Origin: Desulfomicrobium escambiense DSM 10707
Lineage (GTDB): Bacteria; Desulfobacterota; Desulfovibrionia; Desulfovibrionales; Desulfomicrobiaceae
DNA length: 64,000 nucleotides
Assembly (NCBI RefSeq): GCF_000428825.1
Contig: NZ_AUAR01000001.1
Location: 248,001-312,000 of the forward strand
Reading direction: 5' to 3'
Shown: positions 42,799 to 51,862 of the stretch, in pieces
Numbering within the stretch: position 1 is the stretch's first letter
Layout: the number at the start of each line of letters is the position of its first letter
Translations under genes and position numbers: made by a program
The notes under the pieces: generated by a model
Told to the model about the DNA's origin: nothing
Seen by the model: the letters and a program-made list of their open reading frames with translations, nothing else
The model's database searches: none

Positions 42799-43530
42799 TC
42801 AGTACCGCTTGAGTTCCTGCTTGGCGAGCACCCTGAACACGCCGTCGCCACCCGCCGGATGGACGAGGAGCGTGGAGCGGCCGTCCATGCAGATGGTCTT
42901 GAGCTGGTCGGAGATGGCGATGGGCGCGTCGTCTTGGACCGTCGCCCCGTCCGGCGTGCGGATGGCCTCCACCGATTCGAAGGCCAGAATCCTGTCCGCG
43001 GTCACGACCTCGCCGTCGCGGCCGAGGTGGAACCAGCCCCGGAAGCGGCCGTCGTTGCCCCACAGCCGCAGGCCGATGCCCGCCAGGGCGCCGATGACCC
43101 CTCCGCCCGTGCCGCCGTGCTCGGACAGGTGCACGCCGAGCTCGCGCGCCAGGGCGTAAGCCTCGGCTTTGGTCAGAACTTCGCGCTTGGCGCGTAGCCC
43201 GAAGGAGATGAGGGCTTCCCTGGTCCCGTTGAGGGGTTCGGACGCGACGCACAGCCCCGGGTCGGAGCCGGGCGCGCTGTGCCGCTGCAGGTAGGCGCTC
43301 AGGAATTCGACGTACTTTTCGCCCGGCACGTCCGTGTCGGCCGTGAAGACCATGGAGCTGTTGTGCGAGGTGTAGGGGATGTCCGGGTGCACGAAGAGCT
43401 GGTGCCTGGATATCTGGGAATACCGACCCCAGCCCATGGCCGTCATCTCGCGGCAGGCGTCCTCGACCAGCCAGCCGGTGCCCTTGCTTTCCAGATTGTC
43501 CGTGTCGTCCATGCAGATGATGAGCTTCAT
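42799..43530 (-). CDS. TiaS-like protein (tRNA-Ile2 agmatinylcytidine synthetase-related)
   Basis: A 243-residue protein. It begins MKLIICMDDTDNLESKGTG, like the DDTDS motif of the archaeal TiaS catalytic domain, and later HPDIPYTSHNSSM and GTGGGVIGALAGIGL resemble the TiaS ferredoxin-like region. The OB-fold and zinc ribbon that bind tRNA in TiaS are absent, so tRNA modification is doubtful. It is the last gene of the TonB-receptor/ECF operon and overlaps the S-component gene by 4 nt, which suggests it processes the imported compound. GGGAG precedes its ATG. Confidence 0.6.
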   Translation of the reverse strand: MKLIICMDDTDNLESKGTGWLVEDACREMTAMGWGRYSQISRHQLFVHPDIPYTSHNSSMVFTADTDVPGEKYVEFLSAYLQRHSAPGSDPGLCVASEPLNGTREALISFGLRAKREVLTKAEAYALARELGVHLSEHGGTGGGVIGALAGIGLRLWGNDGRFRGWFHLGRDGEVVTADRILAFESVEAIRTPDGATVQDDAPIAISDQLKTICMDGRSTLLVHPAGGDGVFRVLAKQELKRY

Positions 43531-44093
43531 GACGCAGCTCCCGAGTCGTTGGGGTTGGTGGTGTGAAGAAGTCCGCGGGCTTCGAGCTTGGTCAGCAGGG
43601 CCGGCACGGGTAGGGCGCCCAGGGCTCCGAAGACCATGCCGCTTCCCGTCTTGATGGCCGTGCTGAGCATCAGGACCTGTAGGTCCATGCCGACCATCCA
43701 TTCCGAGAACAGCGAGACAGGGGCCCTGGCCCCGGCCGCGAGGAATCCGGCGAAGGCGAAGGCCAGCAGGTTTTTGCGGCTTCGACGCAGGAACGGCACG
43801 CAGAAATCCACGACCAGGGCGGGCAGGACGTAACTGACCAGCCCCAGGGGCCCGAGCTTGCCGCTGCCCGTGAACATGCCCAGCAGCCCGGCCATGACCG
43901 CCGCCATGGTCGCGCCCCATGGCTTGCGGACGCACAGGGCCGCCAGCAGCAGGAAAAGGATCAGAAAGAACATGGAGTGTCCCGGCACCTTGAGATTGAG
44001 GCGCAGCAGGAGCTTTGTGGACAGGATCAGCAGGGAGCAGAAGCCCAGGAAGAGGGATTCCTGCAGGGTGAAGCCGAGCATGTGGTTACGCAT
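43527..44093 (-). CDS. ECF transporter S-component-like membrane protein
   Basis: A 188-residue protein with about five or six hydrophobic helices and few charges, the size of an ECF substrate-binding S component. Clear family motifs for biotin, thiamin, folate or cobalt systems are not seen, so the substrate is unknown. It lies directly after the EcfT gene (8-nt overlap) and before the TiaS-like gene. GGAG lies 7 nt upstream of the ATG at 44093. Confidence 0.7.
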   Translation of the reverse strand: MRNHMLGFTLQESLFLGFCSLLILSTKLLLRLNLKVPGHSMFFLILFLLLAALCVRKPWGATMAAVMAGLLGMFTGSGKLGPLGLVSYVLPALVVDFCVPFLRRSRKNLLAFAFAGFLAAGARAPVSLFSEWMVGMDLQVLMLSTAIKTGSGMVFGALGALPVPALLTKLEARGLLHTTNPNDSGAAS

Positions 44094-44766
44094 GGGGCGC
44101 TCCGGGTTGAGATGAACGCTGCGGACCGGGCCAGACGGTGCGGCCGGGGTGCAGGCCGTACCAGCGGCAGTGAGCGGCCAGGGCGATGTCCCTGGCCAGG
44201 GCCAGGCTGGTCACGATGGCCGGCAGGCAGATGACCCGCACCAGCGTGGCCCAGTTGACGGGGTTCAGGAGTTCGCGGGGCAGGATGCGGGCCCCGCGCA
44301 GGACCTGGCTTTCGTAGGTCTGCACCGTCACGCCCCACAGGGTGGGGAAGAAGAAAACGCAGGTCGAGAGCACGAAGCCCATCCGGGCCGGCAGCACGCG
44401 GACCAGCAGACGGGCCATGTCGCCGTGGTGCGTGGTCCGCATCAGCAGCACGCCGGGCAGGACGAGGAGGACCAGGCGGTACGCGACGCGCGCCCCTTCC
44501 GGCAGGCTCTGCGGTCCGTAGCGAAGCAAATAGAGGGCCAGGACCAGCGCGACCTGCCAGACGAAGACCAGGACGAGGCGTTTCCAGGGGTGCTTGTGCG
44601 CCCTGGAAGCCAGAGCCAGGGCCGCCGTGCCCAGGGTCAGAGCCGTCAGGCTCCAGGGGCCGTGCCAGAGCATGGCGGCCAGGGACAGGCCGAGGGCCGC
44701 CGCCATACGGGCCACGAGTTGGGTCTGGCCGACTCGCGGTGTGTGTCGGGATGCGCCACTCAGCAT
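44086..44766 (-). CDS. ECF transporter transmembrane subunit EcfT (CbiQ-like)
   Basis: A 226-residue membrane protein with several hydrophobic segments and the Arg-rich coupling region ALARDIALAAHCRWYGL, which matches the second EcfT/CbiQ motif (ARG-type). It transmits ATP hydrolysis to the S component. The start at 44766 overlaps the ATPase gene by 7 nt; no strong ribosome site, so translation is likely coupled. Confidence 0.85.
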   Translation of the reverse strand: MLSGASRHTPRVGQTQLVARMAAALGLSLAAMLWHGPWSLTALTLGTAALALASRAHKHPWKRLVLVFVWQVALVLALYLLRYGPQSLPEGARVAYRLVLLVLPGVLLMRTTHHGDMARLLVRVLPARMGFVLSTCVFFFPTLWGVTVQTYESQVLRGARILPRELLNPVNWATLVRVICLPAIVTSLALARDIALAAHCRWYGLHPGRTVWPGPQRSSQPGAPHA

Positions 44767-46097
44767 GGGGTCAGCCCCGTGCGGTCGAGACGGTGGATGC
44801 TGTGCGCCCCGTGCGTTGCGGGCCTGCGGTGCAGGGCGCAGACGACGGATGATCCGCCGCGGCTGAGGGTGTGCAGGATGTCCCAGACCCGGGCCGCGCT
44901 GGCGGGGTCGAGGCCGACGAAGGGGTCGTCGAGGAGGAGCAGCTCCGGCTCCACGGCCAGGACCGAGGCCAGGGCGACGAGGTGCTGCTCCCCGTGGCTC
45001 AGGAGAAAGGGCGGGCGGTGCGCCAGCCCGGACAGGCCCAAGCCGTCCAGGATCTCGCCGGCCAGTTCGAGGCGGCGCGCCTCGGGCAGCTTCCTGTAGC
45101 CCAGGGGGAAGGAGACTTCCTCCAGGACCGTGTCGGCAGTCAGCTGCCGGGCGGGGTTCTGGACCAGCAGGCCGACCCGCCCGCGCAGCTTCGCCGGAGT
45201 CGGGGGCAGACCCAGGACTTCGGCCGTTCCCGATGACAGGGCCTGGAATCCCGTCAGGCACCGCAGGAGAGAGGTCTTCCCGGATCCGTTGTCACCGTGG
45301 ATGATGGCGATTTCGCCTTTTCGCAGCATGAAATTCAGGTTGCCCCAGATGCGCCTGTCGCCCAGTTCCAGGGATGCGGACGAAAGGATCGCCATGAAGG
45401 GGTTTTCGGCGAGATGCGGCGGGCTCGAAAGCGGGACAGGGGCCGGGCGGACGGTGTCGCGCAGGGCGGCGTCGGCGATGCCGAGAGTGCGCTGGATGAC
45501 CGTGAGCGCGGTGGGGTCGTGCTCGCACAGCACGACGCTGCCTCCCGCGGCCAGAAAATGTCCGAGAAAGGCATCGAGGGCTTCGATGCCGGACTGATCG
45601 AGCTGGGCGCAGGGTTCGTCGAGGAGCAGGACGGCCGGGTCCATGACCAGCATTGAGGCCAGGAGAATCTTGTACTTCTGGCCGATGGACAGCGTGCCGA
45701 CGGGCCGGTCCAGGGGCGTTTCGGCGGGGTCGAGTCCGACGCGGGACATGGCCTGCAGCATGCGGCCGGTCATCTCGTCCGCTGGCACGAGCAGGTTCTC
45801 CAGGCCGAAGGCCAGTTCGGAGCCGACGTCCGGACAGAGGAGCTGCGTGTCGGGGTTCTGCAGGATGAGCCCGATGCGGCCGGGCAGGGCTTCGGACACG
45901 GGTTGGCCGTCGAGCAGGACCTTGCCGCCGGGACCGGGGGGATGCAGCCCGGCCATGGTCCGCAGCAGCGTCGATTTGCCGCTGCCGGTGGGGCCGGTGA
46001 TGCAGAGGCATTCCCCGGGGCCGACCTCGAGGTCGACCCCGGAGTAGAGCGGGCCGGCGATGCCGGCCGCGCTGACGTTTTGCAACGTGAGGTTCAT
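44760..46097 (-). CDS. ECF transporter ATPase with two fused ABC domains
   Basis: A 445-residue tandem ATPase equal to EcfA plus EcfA'. First domain: Walker A GPTGSGKST, signature LSIGQKYKILLAS, Walker B AVLLLDEPC. Second domain: Walker A GDNGSGKTS, signature LSHGEQHLVALAS, Walker B LLLLDDPF. Both signatures depart from LSGGQ, especially LSIGQ. The ATG overlaps the TonB-receptor stop (ATGA), tying outer and inner membrane transport into one transcript. Confidence 0.92.
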   Translation of the reverse strand: MNLTLQNVSAAGIAGPLYSGVDLEVGPGECLCITGPTGSGKSTLLRTMAGLHPPGPGGKVLLDGQPVSEALPGRIGLILQNPDTQLLCPDVGSELAFGLENLLVPADEMTGRMLQAMSRVGLDPAETPLDRPVGTLSIGQKYKILLASMLVMDPAVLLLDEPCAQLDQSGIEALDAFLGHFLAAGGSVVLCEHDPTALTVIQRTLGIADAALRDTVRPAPVPLSSPPHLAENPFMAILSSASLELGDRRIWGNLNFMLRKGEIAIIHGDNGSGKTSLLRCLTGFQALSSGTAEVLGLPPTPAKLRGRVGLLVQNPARQLTADTVLEEVSFPLGYRKLPEARRLELAGEILDGLGLSGLAHRPPFLLSHGEQHLVALASVLAVEPELLLLDDPFVGLDPASAARVWDILHTLSRGGSSVVCALHRRPATHGAHSIHRLDRTGLTPC

Positions 46098-48064
46098 CAG
46101 AAGAAGTAGTCGATGCCGCAGTACAGCGTCCGGCCGGGCCGGGGGAAGCCGTAGCTTTCCTCGTAATCCTCGTCGAAGAGGTTGTTGACGCCGGCGTAGA
46201 CGCTCAGGGCCTTTTCCAGAAAGGCATGGCTCAGCTTGAGATCGACCAAGGTGAAGTCGTCCATGCGCTTCTTCAGGGTGGCGTCATCGTTGTACGTGTA
46301 CTGGTTGGCCACGTACTGGAGTCCTGCGTACAGAGTCGTGCCGAAGGGGCAGATGTATTTACCTTCCAGCGAAACAGTGTCACGGGGACGGTACTGCAAT
46401 TCATCGCGTTCGGAGCCGTCAGATTTATCCTCGGAGTCCAGATAGTTGTATGCTGTCTTGATCCAAAGCGAGTCGAAGAACGTGTTTTCCAGTCCAACTT
46501 CAAACCCGTGAAATAGATATTCTTCAAAATTCGTGTAGGTTTCCTTTTTTGGATCAAGAATGGTCGGAGTCGCAACCTTTTCAATCATGTCCTGAGCTTC
46601 AATCCGGTAGATCGATCCGCTGAAAACCGTCTTGAACGGTAGTTCCTGGGTCAGGCCGATTTCGAAATGCTTCGCAACTTCGGGCTCTAAATCCGGGTTG
46701 CCGGATGCGGAGTCGAAAAGGTTCCGCACTGAGGCGAAGCGCACCTTGCGGGCGTGGTTGGCGGAGAGGGTGGTGCCTTCGAAGGGGCGGTAGCTCGCAC
46801 CGAGGAGATAGGTCCAGTCCGTGGCCGTCTCCGATTCGGGGCCGGTCTGGGCGACGTGGCTGCCACCGGCGACCAGAGTCACCTGATCGATGGGAGTGAT
46901 GGTGTATTCCAGTCCGGCCGAGTATTCCTGCAGATCCTGGTTCACACCGATGTCGGTCTTCTTGCCTTTAGTGTTCGTGGAGAACCCAGATTCGTCCCAG
47001 CTTTGATTTTCGCCGTTGACGGCGGTCGTAAGGACGCCGAGTACATCGAAGTCGTAGCTGGCGCGGAGGGATGCGCCAGCTACGCTGCTTGTGGAACGAC
47101 TTTTGCCGTTGATAGCGTCGTATGTGTCGTCTTTGAAGGTTTTGGTCAGTTCGTTACGCTGGTTCGCGTATACGGCCGTGTCGAGAGACAGGGGGAAATC
47201 GAACTCGTGGCGCAGGTTGAACTGGGTGCCCACCTCGCTGTAGTCCTCCAGGCGTTCGTACTTGGCCGTCTTTCCGAAGGGGTCCTTGCTGTCGGTGATG
47301 ACGGACGGCGGCTTGCCATAGCTGCCGCCGGTGTAAGAGAAGACTGCGCCGAGCTTGGTGCTGTCGCTGATGTTGTACCCGCCGTTGAAAAAGGCGCTGT
47401 CGCGGTCACGGTCGCTGTTTTCACGATTGTCGGAGTCTTGCGCCGCATTCCGGTCGAAGTCGTCGGAAATCGGATATGCTTTGGAATTGAGGCTGCTCAC
47501 GCTGCCGAAGAAAAATCCCTTTTCGCTTCCGCCGGACAGGGAAGCCTTGCCAAGGTAGGAATCGACCTCCCCGGCCCGTACGCCCACGGAACCGTGCATG
47601 CCCTGTTCGCCGCCCTTGGTGATGATATTGATGACGGCGGCGGTTCCGCCGGCCCCGTAGAGCACGGAACTGGCGCCTTTGGTCAGCACGATGCGGGCGA
47701 TGTTCTCGGCCGGGATGGAGGCCGGGTCGAACTGTCCGTCGTAGGTGGACTGAAAGGGTGTGCCGTTGATGAGCAGCTTGATGTGGCGCGTGCGGAAGCC
47801 ACGGACGTCGATGCGCGGGGTGCCGTCGGCCGCGGTGCGGATGTACACGCCCGGCAGCATCTCGATGGCTTCGTTGAGAGTGGTTGCGCCGCGCATCTCG
47901 ATGTCTTCTGCCGTGACCTCGGCGACGTTGGTTACGTCTTCGACGCCGGGCTTGTCGGATTTGACAACGATTTCACCCAGGACATATTCGGCCTCCTGGG
48001 CGGATGCCGGATGTGCCAGGACCAAGGCGAGGAGAAGCATGAAGGCCTGCTGGAATCGGGTCAT
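46097..48064 (-). CDS. TonB-dependent outer membrane receptor
   Basis: A 655-residue receptor. Signal peptide (ending PASA), then a plug domain (VTAEDIEMRGATTLNEAIEMLPGVYI, IDVRGFRTRHIKLLINGTP, ASSVLYGAGGTAAVINIIT) and a 22-strand type barrel ending GIDYFF. It imports a scarce, large or chelated substrate. ATG at 48064 was chosen because GAGG precedes it; an ATG 12 nt upstream lacks a ribosome site. As first gene of an operon with an ECF transporter it probably supplies that transporter's substrate (vitamin, corrinoid or metal chelate). Confidence 0.93.
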   Translation of the reverse strand: MTRFQQAFMLLLALVLAHPASAQEAEYVLGEIVVKSDKPGVEDVTNVAEVTAEDIEMRGATTLNEAIEMLPGVYIRTAADGTPRIDVRGFRTRHIKLLINGTPFQSTYDGQFDPASIPAENIARIVLTKGASSVLYGAGGTAAVINIITKGGEQGMHGSVGVRAGEVDSYLGKASLSGGSEKGFFFGSVSSLNSKAYPISDDFDRNAAQDSDNRENSDRDRDSAFFNGGYNISDSTKLGAVFSYTGGSYGKPPSVITDSKDPFGKTAKYERLEDYSEVGTQFNLRHEFDFPLSLDTAVYANQRNELTKTFKDDTYDAINGKSRSTSSVAGASLRASYDFDVLGVLTTAVNGENQSWDESGFSTNTKGKKTDIGVNQDLQEYSAGLEYTITPIDQVTLVAGGSHVAQTGPESETATDWTYLLGASYRPFEGTTLSANHARKVRFASVRNLFDSASGNPDLEPEVAKHFEIGLTQELPFKTVFSGSIYRIEAQDMIEKVATPTILDPKKETYTNFEEYLFHGFEVGLENTFFDSLWIKTAYNYLDSEDKSDGSERDELQYRPRDTVSLEGKYICPFGTTLYAGLQYVANQYTYNDDATLKKRMDDFTLVDLKLSHAFLEKALSVYAGVNNLFDEDYEESYGFPRPGRTLYCGIDYFF

Positions 48065-48162
48065 GGGAATCCTCATGTGTAGGAAGTTGAAGATAGGGTC
48101 CTTTGCCGGAAGATTGTATTATGTCTGCGTAGGTATATTTATGAAAAATTTTAGTCAATACG

Positions 48163-48174
48163 GACACATGTGTC
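48163..48174. promoter_or_regulatory. 12-bp palindrome in divergent promoter region
   Basis: GACACATGTGTC is a perfect palindrome in the AT-rich region between the TonB-receptor gene (-) and the ABC exporter gene (+). It could be an operator shared by both. Confidence 0.4.
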
Positions 48175-48298
48175 TTTTATGGCATAATAGATGGCGCGCG
48201 TTCACGATCAGCTGCATCCTGGATGTGGACGCGTCAAAAGATATCCCGGTGAGAGCGGATGTGCACGACATCCGGCTTTTGTTGGCAAGGAAAAATTT

Positions 48299-50068
48299 AT
48301 GAACGCACAAGAAACCCGCACCCTCGGCCGCGCCCTGTGGCGATTGGTGCGTTTCGCCCGACCCCATGCGCGGCGCATCCTGCTGGGGCTCGCGGCCAAT
48401 GCGGGGGCGCGGTTTTTCGATCTGCTGCCCATGATCGTGGTCGGGCGGGTGGTGGACACGGTGTCCGTGGCCCTGCGGGACGGGCAGGCCCTGGCCGGGA
48501 CTGATTTTCTCTGGGCCGGGCTGCTGGTGCTCGGCACCTTCGCGGGGCTGGCCGTGTTCCAGAGCGTCAGCGACTACACCCTGGACAGCGCGGCGCAGAT
48601 GATCCGGCACGACCTGCGCGTGGAACTCTACACCCACGTGCAGCGCCTCGACGTGTCGTACTTCGAGTCCCGCCAGACGGGCGACATCATGGCCGTGCTG
48701 GCCGGGGACGTGGACAACCTGGAGCGCTTCTTCTCGGACACGTCCACGAGCATCGTGCGCCTGTTCATCACCTTCACCGGCATCTACGGCATCCTTTTCT
48801 GGCTGGACTGGCACCTGGCGCTGCTCCTTTTGGCGCCCATGCCCATCGCCGTCTGGGCCGTGCGCTTCTTCGCCACCCGCGTCTCGCCCCAGTACCGCAC
48901 GGCGCGCAAGGCCGTGGGCGAGATCAACTCCATCCTTGAGAACAACCTGCAGGGCATGCACGTCATCCAGGCCTACTCGGCCCAGGACCACCAGACGGGC
49001 CGTATCCGCCAGCGCTCCGAGGAGTACCGCGACGCGGCCGTGCGCGCCGCCCTGGAGCGCTCGCGCTTCGTGCCCCTGCTCTACGGCGTGGCCGGCATGG
49101 GCTACGCCCTGCTCATCGGGATGGGCGGCTGGATGACCTTCTCTGGCATCGGCCCAAGCGTCGGCGACTTCACGACCTTCGTGCTCCTGGCCATGCGCCT
49201 CATCCTGCCGCTCTTCGTCTTCGGCATGCTCATCAACCAGATCCAGCAGTCCGAGGCCTCGGCCCAGCGCATCACCGAGATCTTCGACACGGCGCCCACG
49301 GTCCGTGACGAGGCCTCCGCCGCTCCCCTGCAGGGCGCGCTTGAACGCGTCGAGGTCCGAAACATGTGTTTCGCCTATCCCGGCCGCGACAAGGTCCTGT
49401 GCGGCATCGACCTTACCCTGGAGCGGGGCAGGGTCCTCGGCGTGGTCGGGCCCACAGGCGCGGGCAAGAGCTCCCTGGCCAAGCTGATGCTGCGCTACTA
49501 CGACCCCATGGGCGGCGAGATTCTGGTCAACGGCCGGCCGCTGGCCTCGGTGCCCCTCGACAGCTGGCGGGGCCGCATCGGTTACGTGTCCCAGGAGGCC
49601 TACCTCTTCCACGGCACAGTGGGCGAGAACATCCGCCTGGGTTCGCCCAGTGCCGTGGATGACGACGTCCGCCGAGCGGCGCGCCTGGCCGGGGCCGCGG
49701 AGTTCATCGATGCCTTGCCCGACGGGTACGACACCCTGGTCGGGGACCGCGGCATGAAGCTCTCGGGCGGCCAGCGCCAACGCATCTCCCTGGCCCGGGC
49801 CATCCTGCGTGACCCCGAGTTCCTGATCCTCGACGAGGCCACCGCCAGCGTGGACACGCGCACCGAGGAGATCATCCAGAACAATCTGAAGGAGCTGCGC
49901 GGCGACCGAATCACCCTGGCCATCGCCCATCGCCTGTCCACGGTGCGGCAGTGCGACGAGATCGTGGTCATCGTCGACGGCGTCATTGTGGAGCGCGGGA
50001 CCCATGCCGAACTGGTCGGTGCCGGCGGCGTCTACGCGGGGCTGTGGCAGGTGCAGAGCGGAGAATAG
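48299..50068 (+). CDS. ABC exporter, fused permease-ATPase
   Basis: A 589-residue half-transporter. Residues about 1-320 form a six-helix exporter domain; residues about 340-580 are the ATPase with Walker A GPTGAGKSS, signature LSGGQRQRISLARA, Walker B FLILDEATAS and switch IAHRLST. It should work as a homodimer moving lipids, peptides or small molecules. ATG at 48299 follows AAGGAA. Divergent from the TonB-receptor operon; shared control is possible. Confidence 0.93.
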   Translation: MNAQETRTLGRALWRLVRFARPHARRILLGLAANAGARFFDLLPMIVVGRVVDTVSVALRDGQALAGTDFLWAGLLVLGTFAGLAVFQSVSDYTLDSAAQMIRHDLRVELYTHVQRLDVSYFESRQTGDIMAVLAGDVDNLERFFSDTSTSIVRLFITFTGIYGILFWLDWHLALLLLAPMPIAVWAVRFFATRVSPQYRTARKAVGEINSILENNLQGMHVIQAYSAQDHQTGRIRQRSEEYRDAAVRAALERSRFVPLLYGVAGMGYALLIGMGGWMTFSGIGPSVGDFTTFVLLAMRLILPLFVFGMLINQIQQSEASAQRITEIFDTAPTVRDEASAAPLQGALERVEVRNMCFAYPGRDKVLCGIDLTLERGRVLGVVGPTGAGKSSLAKLMLRYYDPMGGEILVNGRPLASVPLDSWRGRIGYVSQEAYLFHGTVGENIRLGSPSAVDDDVRRAARLAGAAEFIDALPDGYDTLVGDRGMKLSGGQRQRISLARAILRDPEFLILDEATASVDTRTEEIIQNNLKELRGDRITLAIAHRLSTVRQCDEIVVIVDGVIVERGTHAELVGAGGVYAGLWQVQSGE

Positions 50069-50292
50069 GGGGGGCAGGCGCGGATATTGCATTCCACTTG
50101 AAAAGCCAGGTGACGGTACGCAGCCGCCGTGACGGTTTCGGCATATGCTGCGTGTATCTTTTCTCAAGGAAAAGAACCTATTGGCCTGGGCGAACATGCC
50201 CGGCCGTTTGGCAGTCAGCATGGCGGAGTGGGATGTTTGTCCGGAAAAGGTGGATTTTTATCCGCCGGCAGGCGTGCCTGCAAGGAGTCGTT

Positions 50293-50739
50293 ATGAAGTT
50301 CGTGTCTGGAATGTCGTTTGTTCGCCGGTACCGGTTCGCGTTCGCGCTGTTCGTCGTCTCTTCCCTGCTGAGCTGCGGGGCGGCCTTTGCCGACAAGGTG
50401 TTTGTCGAGTACGATGTCGTCATTATCGGGAAAAATTTCGTGATCTCGACGCCCTACGATGACGGCGTCGTGCTCGAAAGCAAGAAGGGCGCATTCGCGC
50501 CCACGAAATTCTTCGGCGCGGAAGGTACCGCGGCCATGCTCTTTCTCTACAACAGGATCACCCGCGACATGGGGGTGGATCTGGTCATGCATACCTACAA
50601 GGGCAGGATCGACCGCAGGGCGGCCGAAGAGAAGGTCGATGCCGTGCTGCGTTTCTACCGTGACAACGAGCTGATTTTCAAAAGCAGATTCGTGGAGCAG
50701 CCCGCGACGAAGATCGGCATCTGCCGGTTCAGGGTCTGA
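50293..50739 (+). CDS. Hypothetical exported protein
   Basis: A 148-residue protein with a signal peptide (about 1-33, cleavage near AFA-DK). The mature part contains KVFVEYDVVIIGKNFVIS and a Lys/Arg-rich middle. No family is recognised. ATG at 50293 follows AAGGAG. It lies 224 nt after the exporter and probably has its own promoter. A strong bidirectional terminator follows. Confidence 0.7.
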   Translation: MKFVSGMSFVRRYRFAFALFVVSSLLSCGAAFADKVFVEYDVVIIGKNFVISTPYDDGVVLESKKGAFAPTKFFGAEGTAAMLFLYNRITRDMGVDLVMHTYKGRIDRRAAEEKVDAVLRFYRDNELIFKSRFVEQPATKIGICRFRV

Positions 50740-50800
50740 ACGGCCCTCTCCGGGCTGCTCAAGCCTGTTGACCTGAAAGGCGCGCAGCACTGCGCTGCAC

Positions 50801-50846
50801 AAAAAAACGCCTCCTGCCGATACCGGCCGGAGGCGTTGTCTTTTCT
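50801..50846. terminator. Bidirectional terminator
   Basis: AACGCCTCC (50806-50814) pairs with GGAGGCGTT (50829-50837), with TCTTTTCT after it on plus and seven T after it on minus. It separates the hypothetical gene from glpX. Confidence 0.88.
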
Positions 50847-50863
50847 GTGGAGTCCCGGATTTT

Positions 50864-51844
50864 TCAGTACTTGATGGCCGAGAAGCGCATCAGCTTGTCC
50901 CACTGGTGGGTGGAGGTGATGCGGCGGATGGTGCCGGTCTTGCCGCGCAGGACTAGGGAGTGCGTGGTCGCGCCCGTGCCCGTGTAGCTCACGCCGCCCA
51001 GGAACGTGCCGCCGGAGATACCCGTGGCCGCGAAGAAGACGTTGTCGTCGCGGATCAGGGTGTCCGTGGTCAGGACCATGTTCAGGTCCAGGCCGAAGTC
51101 CAGCACGTTCTTCCTCTCGTCCTCGGACTGCGGGTCGAACTTGGCCAGGATCTCGCCGCCCAAGGCCTTGATGGCGCAGGCCGCCAGCACCCCTTCGGGC
51201 GTGCCGCCGGTGCCGAACATCATGTCCACGGACGAGGTCGGGTCCACGGCCATCAGCGCCCCGGCCACATCGCCGTCGGTGTGCAGCTGGATGCGCGCGC
51301 CAGCGGCCCGGATCTGGGCGATGAGGTCCTTGTGGCGGGGCTTGTCCAGGACGAAGATCATGAGGTCCTCGACCTTCTTGCCCAGGGCCTTGGCCGCGGC
51401 CTTGAGATTCTGGCCCACGGGCGCGTCCATGTCGACCACGCCCTTGGCCGGGGCCGGAACCACGAGCTTCTTCATGTAATAGCTCGGGCCCGGGTTGAAC
51501 ATGGTCCCGGCCGGGGACAGGCCGACCACGGCGATGGCGTTGGGGCGGCCGTAGGCCAGGAGGTTGGTGCCCTCCACCGGGTCCACGGCCACGTCAACGG
51601 CCGCGCCTCGGCCCGTGCCGACGTGCTCGCCGTTGTAGAGCATGGGGGCCTCGTCCTTCTCGCCCTCGCCGATGACAATGCGGCCGTCGATGTCCAGGGT
51701 GTTGAAGGACAGACGCATGGCGTCCACGGCCGCGCCGTCGCCCTCATTCTTGGCGCCCTTGCCGAGCCAGCGGGCCGAGGCCAGGGCCGCGGCCTCCGTG
51801 ACCCGGACCAGGTCCATGGCCAGGTTGCGTTGCGGTGCTTCCAT
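50864..51844 (-). CDS. glpX: Class II fructose-1,6-bisphosphatase GlpX
   Basis: A 326-residue enzyme that makes fructose 6-phosphate in gluconeogenesis. Metal-binding segments are IGEGEKDEAPML and VDPVEGTN, and TDGDVAGAL and GTGGTPEGV are typical GlpX blocks. Start: ATG at 51844 (MEAPQRN) is placed after GGAGG and matches homologs; in-frame ATGs at 51847 and 51859 are alternatives. It follows tkt closely, and with tkt and rpiB forms a sugar-phosphate group. Confidence 0.93.
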   Translation of the reverse strand: MEAPQRNLAMDLVRVTEAAALASARWLGKGAKNEGDGAAVDAMRLSFNTLDIDGRIVIGEGEKDEAPMLYNGEHVGTGRGAAVDVAVDPVEGTNLLAYGRPNAIAVVGLSPAGTMFNPGPSYYMKKLVVPAPAKGVVDMDAPVGQNLKAAAKALGKKVEDLMIFVLDKPRHKDLIAQIRAAGARIQLHTDGDVAGALMAVDPTSSVDMMFGTGGTPEGVLAACAIKALGGEILAKFDPQSEDERKNVLDFGLDLNMVLTTDTLIRDDNVFFAATGISGGTFLGGVSYTGTGATTHSLVLRGKTGTIRRITSTHQWDKLMRFSAIKY

Positions 51845-51862
51845 CATTCCTCCGCTCATGAC

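Noticed and set aside
48065-48298. Cobalamin or other riboswitch upstream of the TonB receptor gene
   Set aside because: The leader is short and AT-rich, and the conserved cobalamin-box sequence was not seen.
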